Assembly: GCA_902470695.1 (NCBI GenBank)
Contig: CABRHH010000035.1
Location: 1 to 23,586, forward strand
DNA: 23,586 nt
DNA from: an uncultured Collinsella sp.
Lineage (GTDB): Bacteria > Actinomycetota > Coriobacteriia > Coriobacteriales > Coriobacteriaceae
Direction of reading: 5' to 3'
The notes beneath the pieces are model-generated. The model did not search any database and was not told the DNA's origin. It saw only the letters and a program-made list of their open reading frames with translations. The position numbers and the translations under genes were made by a program. Shown here in pieces: positions 1-6,915 of the stretch. Numbering within the stretch: position 1 is the stretch's first letter; every line of letters starts with the position of its first letter.

Positions 1-107
1 TTTTACGGTGTATGCAGCTCCTCCTCGTCCGCTCGCGCAGACACGTGCGCAGACGGACGCAGACGTCGTGCCGCCAGCCCCCCCTACAATCGCCCGCCGC
101 GAGCCCG

Positions 108-1070
108 CTACTTGTTCTCGGCCACGATGCCCTTGTAGGACGCAAGCTCGGTGTAGATCTCGTCGTGCAACGGGTTCAGCTTACGACGGCGAATCTCACG
201 GAATTGCCAGATGGCAACAGCCGCATTGGCCACCAGCGACACCGCACTCACCGCGAAAAACATCGTGGGGTTGTGCGTGGTCGCCACCGGGGCGATGCGG
301 TCGGCGAACTGCGGGACTGTCATGACGAACATGATCCACAAGCCCAGCGTGTGCGCGCGATGCTGCAGCCAGGCGCCGCGCTTGATGAAAAACGCCGGCA
401 CCGTGCAGGAAATCAGCAACGCCAAACCGCAGTAGAAGCTGTGGTCGGAGATGCAGTTGTACGTGTAGGCGAAGTTCCAGAAATCGTACGCCAAGATCCA
501 GCCCCAGAACATGTCGGGCCAGATCATGTCGCGCGTGCGGTCCTTCGAGATGAAGATGCCCAGCCACCCGCAGATGGTGATGATATTCAGGATGCCCGCG
601 ATGCCGTTCATGATGTTCCACGGACCCGAGATGGTCCACAGGTTCTCAACCGTGCCGCCGCTCCACAGCCCGAAGCTGAACACCTGGAAGTCGCGAATCA
701 CGGCCTCGGCGATGTTGACGGCCAAGATCACCGGCGGGAACAGGCGCGCCCAGCGCTTCTCCACCAGGCTGTGGCGCACGCCGGCCGCATCGGTCCAGCT
801 CACGTAACGCAGCGCCATGAAGCCCAGGCAACCCGCCAGCGCCGAGTAGGTCTTGACCCAGTTGAACCACGTGCCCGTGCCGTACTCGTTGCCCGGCGCG
901 GCCGTGGTGGGCCACACGAAGATCGTGAGCACCAGCGGCGCCACAAAGAACAGGGCGATGCCGCCCCATTTGGTCGAACGCCCCAGCTCGTTGAAGGCCA
1001 TGAGGGCGAACACCACGAACAGCCAGATGGCCCAGCCCATGGCGTCGGTCGCCTCGTACAGGATTCCCAT
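108..1070 (-). CDS. Polytopic membrane protein, DUF5692-like, unknown function
   Basis: The protein is 320 residues long and very hydrophobic, with roughly eight predicted membrane segments starting near residues 7-25 and 30-47. It has a basic stretch (QFREIRRRK) near the C-terminus. From memory the overall sequence resembles proteins named DUF5692; no function is known to me, and no catalytic motif is evident. The ATG at 1070 is preferred over an in-frame ATG at 1106 because a GGGAG-AAAGGGAAG purine-rich ribosome site lies just before it and the upstream residues are polar and unconserved-looking. It lies downstream of dltD on the same strand but is separated from it by a terminator and has its own promoter-like region, so it is probably a separate transcription unit. 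Gene reality is well supported; the family name is less sure. Confidence 0.8.
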   Translation of the reverse strand: MGILYEATDAMGWAIWLFVVFALMAFNELGRSTKWGGIALFFVAPLVLTIFVWPTTAAPGNEYGTGTWFNWVKTYSALAGCLGFMALRYVSWTDAAGVRHSLVEKRWARLFPPVILAVNIAEAVIRDFQVFSFGLWSGGTVENLWTISGPWNIMNGIAGILNIITICGWLGIFISKDRTRDMIWPDMFWGWILAYDFWNFAYTYNCISDHSFYCGLALLISCTVPAFFIKRGAWLQHRAHTLGLWIMFVMTVPQFADRIAPVATTHNPTMFFAVSAVSLVANAAVAIWQFREIRRRKLNPLHDEIYTELASYKGIVAENK

Positions 1071-1120
1071 ACCGCTTCCCTTTCTCCCCGCGGGCGCTCC
1101 AAGCACGCCCGCTCATCCAG

Positions 1121-1160
1121 TTGTTGACGATCTGTCAACAATAACGACATCACGGTTATA
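1121..1160 (-). promoter_or_regulatory. Probable promoter and operator of the membrane protein gene
   Basis: A perfect inverted repeat, TTGTTGAC-N5-GTCAACAA, occupies 1121-1141. Just upstream in the direction of transcription is TATAAC (1155-1160, minus strand), a good -10 candidate; the -35 is weak. The inverted repeat would then lie just after the transcription start, where a dimeric repressor could block initiation. No regulator gene is adjacent, so the binding protein is unknown. Confidence 0.5.
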
Positions 1161-1179
1161 CCTGAAGATCGCGCGGACG

Positions 1180-1225
1180 AAAAGAGCGCAAACCGCCCGG
1201 CGGCACAAATGTGCGGCCGGGCGGT
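1180..1225 (-). terminator. Rho-independent terminator of the dlt operon
   Basis: A 10-bp perfect stem (1192-1201 with 1216-1225) is extended by an inner GCAC-AAAT-GTGC stem. On the minus strand it is followed by a T-rich stretch (TTTGCGCTCTTTT). It lies about 200 bp after the dltD stop codon and separates dlt from the membrane protein gene. The stretch 1226-1422 otherwise shows nothing I recognise. Confidence 0.65.
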
Positions 1226-1422
1226 CAGATTGGAGTGCAGCGGGCAGTGCAGGCTGGCAGAGAAACGCGGGTCCCGGAGGCCCGGAGGCGGCGATGCCGG
1301 GATCTGGCCGCGCTGGACCCTGGTTGCGCCGGGCCTCGGCAGCGCGAGACCCAAGCGGCTCCGGAATACAACACGGACCGCGCACCCGGCGCACAACGGT
1401 GCCACCTGCGGCGCGGCCCGCC

Positions 1423-2679
1423 TTATGCCGCCCCCTCCACCGAGGCGGCATCGGCTGCCGCCACATCACCGGAGGGGCTGGTGTCGGCCCGACCCGTCTC
1501 GAAGAACGTGTAGATCGCCTTGGAGTAGTAGGCGCTCCCCAGATCGGACGGGTGCGAATAGTCGCGCAGGAAGTAGGTATCGTACTCGTGACTCGAGAAA
1601 TCCGCCACCTGAACGCCGGCCTTCTTGCAGGCCGCGCGCATCATGTCGTAGTAGCGCGCCCGGACCTCCTTGGTGTAGACGGTCTGGTCGTATGCCTCGC
1701 CCTTGACCGGCTGGAGCACCACAAGCGGCTCCACCCCCGCCTCACGGCACGCCTCGAGCGCCATCTCGAAGTCCTCGAACTCCTGCTGGCTGAAATAGGC
1801 GCCGTCCTCAACCTTCCAGTTCCTGTTGGCACCGTCAACCCACTTTCGATACTTCTTCCGATACCAGGTGTCGTTGAAGCCGAACTCGTTGCCCTGCGCC
1901 TGCTTGCGTGCCGTGCGGGCGGCCGAGGTGAACAGGGAGTTCCAATCGGGCGTAGGGCCCGACCCCGCATCGGCGCGGTCCCCCGCAATATCATCGGCGT
2001 GCAGTTCGGCGAGCGGGTCATCTTCATTGGCGGCCGCGGCGTAGTCGTTTGCCAACCGCAAATCGCTCACGAACGAGCGCAGCGTGTCGTCGACCTCGTT
2101 GGCAACCTGCGCGAGCGGCAGCGAGCCACCGGTCCGGTCGACCCCGTAGCTGGCCATGCGCGCCGTGACCCGCCGCTTGAGGCCCTCCGAGATGCGGTCG
2201 TTGTGCATAAAGGCCTCGTAGGCGCCCTGCGAGAACACCGGCGGAAAGTCCTGGTCGGGCCGGCGGTAGGACATGAACCACTGGATGGACGGGAACAGGA
2301 CAATGCGCTTGGGCCCCTTGAGGTGACTCGCAAAGGCGCCGATCTCGATGGCCTGCCACAAATCGGTGCAGCCGGCGCGGCCCACTACCATCGTGCTGAT
2401 GTCGTAGCGACCGCCCGCCAGCAGGTTGGCCGGATGGGCTGGCCCGGCCGGGCCGGGGTTGAGCTCAGAGGAGCCGAACACCAGCTGCGGGTTCTCGCCA
2501 CGCCGCACGCGCGCGTCATACTGCTTCGTCATGAAGCTGAAGCTCGCCACCTGCTGGGCAGACGGGTATGCCGCGTACGGCGCGCGGTCGCCGTGCCCGA
2601 TTCCAAAGGCGTACACGTAGGCCGTGCTCGCCCCCACCACGAGCACAAGCGCCGCCAAAACGCCAACCAACCGCTTCAT
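1423..2679 (-). CDS. dltD: DltD, teichoic acid D-alanyl transfer protein
   Basis: DltD takes part in the last step of D-alanine transfer to teichoic acids on the outer face of the membrane. The 418-residue protein starts with a signal anchor (about residues 4-26). It carries the SGNH-like nucleophile motif FGSSEL (Ser70/Ser71), the GRAGCTDLWQ block near residue 101, SIQWF near 131, and a C-terminal DYSHPSDLG motif (Asp373, His376) that would complete the catalytic set. Length matches the family. It is the last gene of the dlt cluster, but a 445-bp repeat-rich spacer separates it from dltX, so its expression may be partly uncoupled from dltABCX. The C-terminal about 25 residues are Ala/Asp-rich and probably a disordered tail. 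A region near residues 215-245 is also low-complexity and acidic. Confidence 0.93.
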   Translation of the reverse strand: MKRLVGVLAALVLVVGASTAYVYAFGIGHGDRAPYAAYPSAQQVASFSFMTKQYDARVRRGENPQLVFGSSELNPGPAGPAHPANLLAGGRYDISTMVVGRAGCTDLWQAIEIGAFASHLKGPKRIVLFPSIQWFMSYRRPDQDFPPVFSQGAYEAFMHNDRISEGLKRRVTARMASYGVDRTGGSLPLAQVANEVDDTLRSFVSDLRLANDYAAAANEDDPLAELHADDIAGDRADAGSGPTPDWNSLFTSAARTARKQAQGNEFGFNDTWYRKKYRKWVDGANRNWKVEDGAYFSQQEFEDFEMALEACREAGVEPLVVLQPVKGEAYDQTVYTKEVRARYYDMMRAACKKAGVQVADFSSHEYDTYFLRDYSHPSDLGSAYYSKAIYTFFETGRADTSPSGDVAAADAASVEGAA

Positions 2680-2699
2680 CGATCGCTTCCTTCCTTGTA

Positions 2700-2939
2700 T
2701 GCCCGCGCGCCGCCGCGCAGGGTATGCCCGTGCACCGCGCGCGGGATATGGTTACGCACCGCCGTACGCAGGGTGTGGTCGCGCACCGCCGTGCAGGGTA
2801 AGCCCGTGCACCGCCGTACAGGCGCCGCGTCCCTTCCATCGACCGGGGCCGTCGCACCGGGGCGGCCGGGCCGTCGCACCTGGGCGGCCCGCTTCAGGCA
2901 GCCCTCTTCAGGCGGCCCGCTTCAGGCGGGCCTCTTCAC
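2700..2939. repeat. GC-rich degenerate short repeats splitting dltX from dltD
   Basis: Units built on GCACCGCCGTGCAGGG with a TATGCCCGTG-like half recur with GCACCG starts at 2732, 2756, 2783 and 2808, a spacing of 24-27 bp. A second set, GGCGGCCCGCTTCAGGC, is found at 2883-2899 and 2911-2927. No credible gene lies here. The repeats sit inside what is normally a tight operon. Confidence 0.6.
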
Positions 2940-2964
2940 ATCCAGCACGAGCCGTCCTTTTTGC

Positions 2965-3118
2965 CAAACGAATCGACCCCGTCCCCAAAACGACATCGCG
3001 TAGCCGCCGGGGCCCGAACCTGCTGTGGCCCTACGTCACCCGAATCGGACCCGTCGTCACCCGAATCGGCCCCATCCCCAAACGAACAAACGAATTGACC
3101 CCGTCCCCAAAATGACAC
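2965..3118 (+). repeat. Dispersed GACCCCGTCCCC repeat element, intergenic copies
   Basis: The motif CGACCCCGTCCCCAAAACGACA occurs in near-complete form at 2973-2994 (given here as CGACCCCGTCCCC followed by AAAACGACA), and TTGACCCCGTCCCCAAAATG at 3095-3114. A degenerate copy, GGCCCCATCCCCAAACGA, lies at 3068-3085. Between them CGTCACCCGAATCGG is repeated at 3034-3048 and 3055-3069. All are in the same orientation. The same core appears inside dltA. It resembles short palindromic or REP-like dispersed elements known from other genomes, but no transposase is present here. Confidence 0.65.
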
Positions 3119-3124
3119 GGCGGC

Positions 3125-3355
3125 CTAGAACTCTGCGTAGACTGGCTTGGCAGGCGCTCCGAACGGTGAGAACACGAAGAACCACACAAGAATCGCCACG
3201 AGCACCAGCACCAGCGCGCACCATGCCGCAGCCGCCGTCCAGCTGTTGGAGAAAAACCAGGCGCGCACGGCATCGGCCACCGGATGCAGCCGCTCGATCG
3301 GCCCCGGCGTGCGGACAGAGGACGCGGGTGCCTTCTGCGGCGCACCCGTGCTCAC
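3125..3355 (-). CDS. dltX: DltX-like small membrane protein of the D-alanylation machinery
   Basis: The protein is 76 residues: a polar N-terminal half (1-40), one membrane segment (about 41-63) and a short outside tail ending in KPVYAEF. Known DltX proteins are about 50 residues with one membrane helix and a conserved C-terminal F-x-Y-x-E-F motif, whose tyrosine has been shown to carry the D-alanyl group. Here V-Y-A-E-F with Tyr73 fits this pattern. The ATG overlaps the dltC stop by 4 bp (ATGA), which implies translational coupling. In Firmicutes dltX usually lies before dltA, so the position between dltC and dltD is unusual, and the cytoplasmic N-terminal part is longer than normal. Identification rests on topology, tail motif and context. 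Confidence 0.8.
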   Translation of the reverse strand: MSTGAPQKAPASSVRTPGPIERLHPVADAVRAWFFSNSWTAAAAWCALVLVLVAILVWFFVFSPFGAPAKPVYAEF

Positions 3356-3597
3356 AGGCGCACCTCGATCTGATGGATGATCTTGTTCACACTGTTCATC
3401 TCATCGCGCTCCACCGCCGTGGGGGCGATGTCCACACCGAAGCGCTCCTCGATCGCAACCAGCACCTCGATGGCCGCCAGCGAATCCAGCAGGCCCGCAT
3501 CGAACAGGTCGATGTCGCGCTCCTCGCGCACGGCCTCGTCGTCGCAGATCTCCTCGAGCATCTCGAGCACCTGCTCCTCAAGTGCGTTCCTATCCAT
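3352..3597 (-). CDS. dltC: DltC, D-alanyl carrier protein
   Basis: An 81-residue acidic acyl-carrier-type protein. It carries D-alanine as a thioester on a phosphopantetheine arm attached to the serine of the DSL motif (Ser39 in FDAGLLDSLAAIE). DltA loads it and DltB accepts from it at the cytoplasmic face. Length and motif match the family exactly. Its start overlaps the dltB stop by 8 bp, and its stop overlaps the dltX start by 4 bp. This places it firmly in a coupled dltABCX unit. Confidence 0.96.
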   Translation of the reverse strand: MDRNALEEQVLEMLEEICDDEAVREERDIDLFDAGLLDSLAAIEVLVAIEERFGVDIAPTAVERDEMNSVNKIIHQIEVRL

Positions 3598-4798
3598 GGA
3601 TCAACCTTCCTACGAGATGATGTACCTGACCCGAGAACAGCGCGAAGCCGATGACCACGAGCTGCAGGGTGATGAACCAAGAAAGTGCGCGGTACCAGGT
3701 TTTGTTCCGGTTGCGCTTGTAGAACTTCGACCGCTTCTGCCACACCTCGCACCCGGCCAGCAACACCCCGTGGTACAGGCCGTAGGCCAAATAGTCCACC
3801 GTGAGACCGTGCCAGGCGCCCATGAGCACCATGTTTACCACGTAGCCGGCGCAGGCGGTCTGCACGCGGTTGGAGAACAGGTGCCGCTTGGTGGCCATCC
3901 GCGTGAAGCGCATGAACACGAAGTCGCGCAGCCAGGTCGACAGCGTGATGTGCCAGCGGTTCCAGAAGTCTTTGAGGTCGATGGCGGCAAACGGCGCGCG
4001 GAAGTTGCGCGGACAGCGAATGCCGAAGCAGTAGCAGGCCCCCATCGCCATCAGCGAGTAGCCGGCGAAATCGGCGAACAGGTAGCCGGCGTACACGTAG
4101 GCGCGCGCGATGGTGCGCACCGCCTGCGGACCGGGCAGCACGTTCAGACCGGGAACCACCGCGCCGATCGCGCCGGCGGCCGGATCGAGCACCGTCTGCA
4201 GCACCGTCGCCACCACCAGCTGCATCACCGCGCCCACAAGCAGCAGCAGGATACCCCGCGTAAACAGGTCTGCGTAGGCCGCGCGCGTGTAGCGCGTGTC
4301 CGCGTCGGCGGTAAAGCGGCGCGAGCGGTCGATAGGCCCGGAGGTGAAGGTGGCGAAAAACGTCAGAAAATACAGGTAATCCAGCGGCTTGAGCTCCTCG
4401 ATGAGACCGTCGCGGATCTCGATCAGGACCTGCACCGCCTTGAACGTGAGGTACGAGATCCCGATGAAGCCCAGCAAGTTCTGGTCGAACACCGCGCCGA
4501 TCTTGTAGATCACGAGCGGCGCGACGGTCGCGGCGAGCGCCGCGCGGTACACCGCTAGGCTGCGGCGTCCCGTCTGCCAGCTCCGAAGCGTGGCCCACGC
4601 GGCGAGCGACGTCACAACGAGAAAGACCGCGAAGGCCGCCGCCCCGCGCGCCGTGGCCGAGAACAGGAACAGCAGCATGATGCAGGAAGCCACGAAGCCG
4701 TAGTACTTGATGCGACGCCCGGTGAATCCCAGGACGGCCGCCGGCACCACCGCTGCGGCCAGCGCGCAGAAAAACGAGGGCGAGGTGTAGAAGTCCAT
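3590..4798 (-). CDS. dltB: DltB, MBOAT-family D-alanyl transfer membrane protein
   Basis: A 402-residue polytopic membrane protein of the membrane-bound O-acyltransferase family. It moves the D-alanyl group from DltC towards the outside of the membrane. Family signatures are the FWNRWHITLSTWLRDFVF block (His283) and the strictly conserved MGAWHG histidine (His330), which is the catalytic histidine in this family. The FTSGPIDRSRRF segment near 151-162 is also typical. The length is normal. It starts 10 bp after the dltA stop and overlaps dltC by 8 bp, so translation is probably coupled. DltX, which lies two genes on, is the expected partner. Confidence 0.96.
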   Translation of the reverse strand: MDFYTSPSFFCALAAAVVPAAVLGFTGRRIKYYGFVASCIMLLFLFSATARGAAAFAVFLVVTSLAAWATLRSWQTGRRSLAVYRAALAATVAPLVIYKIGAVFDQNLLGFIGISYLTFKAVQVLIEIRDGLIEELKPLDYLYFLTFFATFTSGPIDRSRRFTADADTRYTRAAYADLFTRGILLLLVGAVMQLVVATVLQTVLDPAAGAIGAVVPGLNVLPGPQAVRTIARAYVYAGYLFADFAGYSLMAMGACYCFGIRCPRNFRAPFAAIDLKDFWNRWHITLSTWLRDFVFMRFTRMATKRHLFSNRVQTACAGYVVNMVLMGAWHGLTVDYLAYGLYHGVLLAGCEVWQKRSKFYKRNRNKTWYRALSWFITLQLVVIGFALFSGQVHHLVGRLIHG

Positions 4799-4808
4799 GT
4801 GAGCCTTC

Positions 4809-6461
4809 CTAGCGGCGGAGCGCGGCGAGCGCGCGGCGGTCGACCTTGCCGTTGCCGGTCATGGGAAGCGCCTCGGCGAACACGATCTTCTTGGGGATCA
4901 TGTAGTGCGGAAGCGTTGCCTTGAGCTGCTCTTTGAGCGCCAGGCCGGCGCGGAAGGGGCTCTCGGTGAGGGGCTCGGCGCTCACCACGTGCGCCACGAG
5001 ATGCGAGATCTTGCCGTCGCGCTGTGCGGGGACCACCGCGGCGGCGGCAACCGCGGGCAGGCGGCGCAGGTGCTCCTCGATCTCGCCCAGCTCGATACGG
5101 AAGCCGTTGAGCTTGATCTGCAAGTCGAGACGGCCCCGATAGTGCAGCATGCCGGCGGCGTCGAGGGTTCCCTCGTCACCGGTGCGATAGGTACGGCAGG
5201 GCTCACCGCCGAGCTCAGCGGCACCGAAGGCCCGCTCGGTGAGGTCGGGGCGGTTGAAATAGCCGCGCGCCACGGTGTCGCCCTCGATAATGACCTCGCC
5301 GAAGGTCCCCGGCGCGCAATCGGCGCCCGTCTCGTCCACGATGCGGATGCGGGCCCCACGGCGCGGGGCGCCTACCGGCAGGGGCGCGTCGGCCGCGGCG
5401 AGCCCGGGCGTCACCTCGACCGAGGTCACAGCGACCGTCGACTCCGTGGGGCCGTAGGTGTTGAGCACCCGGGCCGCCGCAAAGCGCTCGAGCAGGCGCG
5501 CGGCCGTAGCGTTCGGCAGGGTCTCGCCGCAGAAGAGGAACAGGCGCAGATCGGGCATGAGCGCATCGGAGAACTCAGGGGCGGCCAGGCACAGCTCGGC
5601 AAACGACGGCGTGGAAACCCAAACGCCCGCCTGGGATGCGGCGAGCGCCTCGAGCTGCTGCGCCATACTCTGCTGCGTGACGTGGGCAAGGCTGAACAGC
5701 GTGCCGCCCGAGGCCAGGGCCCCGGCGAGCTCGAACACCGACAGGTCGAAGGAGAAGGGCGCCTGATCGACCCAGACCGCCGCGCAATTTGGGGACGGGG
5801 TCGTTTCGTTTGTGTCGAACGGGGACGGGGTCGTTTCGTCGGCACCGATCAGGGCCGGGATAACGTCGGCAGACCCCAACGCACCTGCCGCGAGCTCCAG
5901 GTCCCAAGCGCAGAAGTTGTCGAAGCACGACGCCGTCACCTCGACGCCCTTGGGCGCCCCGGTGGAACCCGACGTGAATAGAATGTAGGCGAGATCCTCC
6001 CCTGCGATCCAGCGCGTACGGTCGGATGCACCGCCGGCTCGCACAGCGTCCTCGAGCACCGGCCGGTCAATGAAACACGCCGCGGGCAGGGCCTCGGGCT
6101 GCGGAAACTCCTCGATGGCAAGCATGAGCGGGCCGACGGCTGCGGCATCGGCGGGCAGGGCCGCGGCAATCTGCTCCACAATGGATGCCGCGCGCGAAGC
6201 CGGCACGGAGAAGCAGTCGACGGGAACGTAGGGGCAGCCCGCCTTCATGCAGGCCAGAAAGCTCGCAACCATGAGTGGATGCTTGTTGCCGTACACCACC
6301 ACGGGGGTGCCAGGCGCCACGCGCTCGGCAATATAGGACGCAAGCGCCTCGGAGGCACGCCACAGCTCGGCGTAGGTCAGCCGCTCGCCCGTGGATACCC
6401 GCACCGCGCAGACGTCGGGTTGTGCATCTGTCATCCGCTCAATCTGCTCAAGATACTTCAT
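4809..6461 (-). CDS. dltA: DltA, D-alanine:D-alanyl carrier protein ligase
   Basis: An adenylating enzyme of 550 residues that activates D-alanine with ATP and loads it on DltC. It shows the phosphate-binding loop FTSGSTGAPKG (162-172), the substrate-pocket region DQAPFSFDLSVFELAG (from 232), the NTYGPTE block and the C-terminal catalytic lysine in NGKVDRRAL (Lys539). The ATG at 6461 is chosen because similarity to known DltA begins right there; longer in-frame starts add unrelated residues. It is longer than the usual roughly 500 residues. Much of the excess lies between residues 190 and 230, where a doubled dispersed repeat encodes ETTPSPFDTNETTPSPN. All catalytic motifs are intact, so the enzyme is probably active. 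It heads the dltABCXD cluster. Confidence 0.94.
   Translation of the reverse strand: MKYLEQIERMTDAQPDVCAVRVSTGERLTYAELWRASEALASYIAERVAPGTPVVVYGNKHPLMVASFLACMKAGCPYVPVDCFSVPASRAASIVEQIAAALPADAAAVGPLMLAIEEFPQPEALPAACFIDRPVLEDAVRAGGASDRTRWIAGEDLAYILFTSGSTGAPKGVEVTASCFDNFCAWDLELAAGALGSADVIPALIGADETTPSPFDTNETTPSPNCAAVWVDQAPFSFDLSVFELAGALASGGTLFSLAHVTQQSMAQQLEALAASQAGVWVSTPSFAELCLAAPEFSDALMPDLRLFLFCGETLPNATAARLLERFAAARVLNTYGPTESTVAVTSVEVTPGLAAADAPLPVGAPRRGARIRIVDETGADCAPGTFGEVIIEGDTVARGYFNRPDLTERAFGAAELGGEPCRTYRTGDEGTLDAAGMLHYRGRLDLQIKLNGFRIELGEIEEHLRRLPAVAAAAVVPAQRDGKISHLVAHVVSAEPLTESPFRAGLALKEQLKATLPHYMIPKKIVFAEALPMTGNGKVDRRALAALRR
5787..5840 (-). repeat. In-frame dispersed repeat inside dltA
   Basis: GGGGACGGGGTCGTTTCGT occurs twice on the plus strand (5791-5809 and 5821-5839), exactly 30 bp apart. 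Read in the dltA direction this is ACGACCCCGTCCCC, the same core as the intergenic copies at 2965-3118. The 30-bp period keeps the reading frame and encodes a doubled ETTPSP peptide (residues 209-214 and 219-224). Confidence 0.85.
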
Positions 6462-6499
6462 CGCGTTCCCATCTTCTTCCCGCCGACGTATGTCGTTTG

Positions 6500-6530
6500 A
6501 GCCTACCCCCCCCCGGATGCCTTTTGGCAA
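6500..6530 (-). promoter_or_regulatory. Candidate dltA promoter with a G9 tract in the spacer
   Basis: On the minus strand TTGCCA (6525-6530) matches five of six -35 consensus bases. It is followed 19 bp later by TAGGCT (6500-6505) as a weak -10. Nine of the 19 spacer bases are an unbroken G run (plus-strand C at 6506-6514). The leader would be about 30 nt, ending in a GGAAGAAG ribosome site before the ATG at 6461. TTGCC-AAAA-GGCA also forms a small inverted repeat over the -35. Confidence 0.4.
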
Positions 6531-6844
6531 GATGCACGTGCGCATCAAGCCGGGCGAAAACGTCGGGCAACCGGTGCAACCGGCGTCGCATAGACGAACA
6601 CCGCACGCACGCAACTGCAGGTCGGAGGACTCGATTGCACCATTGTGACCATAGAACCTCTTGCGAACCTTACCGTTCCGTGACGGATATGTAAGACTCC
6701 TTGCGTTTCAGTGAAGATGGCCTATCTGACGTGGATAGAGCTGCATCGGAGATACCCGCGCGCGAGCAACGCGCATCAGGGACTATCTGAGTGACAGCCA
6801 CCCCAATCGGGCTTGACCTCAAACGTCATGACTGCCTCACGTAG
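6531..6844. other. Intergenic region upstream of dltA
   Basis: About 310 bp with no supported gene. It holds a direct repeat of GCAACCGG (6567-6574 and 6576-6583) that resembles the ebg operator half-site, and a small TCCGTGACGGA palindrome near 6680-6700. I see no riboswitch or RNA gene. Confidence 0.5.
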
Positions 6845-6845
6845 C

Positions 6846-6878
6846 AAAAAGCACCCCCGGCCAACAAGCCGAGGGTGC
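6846..6878 (-). terminator. Rho-independent terminator after the ebg operon
   Basis: An 11-bp stem with one mismatch pairs 6851-6861 with 6868-6878 around a six-base loop (CAACAA in plus orientation). On the minus strand the stem runs straight into TTTTTGC. It lies 38 bp after the stop codon of the APC transporter gene and ends the ebgA-ebgC-transporter unit. Confidence 0.9.
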
Positions 6879-6915
6879 GTGTCGCACGCGCTGGGGCGCG
6901 ATGGATCGGTTGCGT

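Noticed and set aside
2676..2879. Small minus-strand open frame in the dltX-dltD spacer
   Set aside because: It consists of the tandem repeats, has no ribosome site of note and encodes an Arg/Pro-rich repeat peptide.
853..3003. A 716-codon plus-strand open frame across dltD and its flanks
   Set aside because: It runs antisense to dltD and part of the membrane protein gene and through terminator and repeat sequence; the product is Arg/Pro-rich with no family features.
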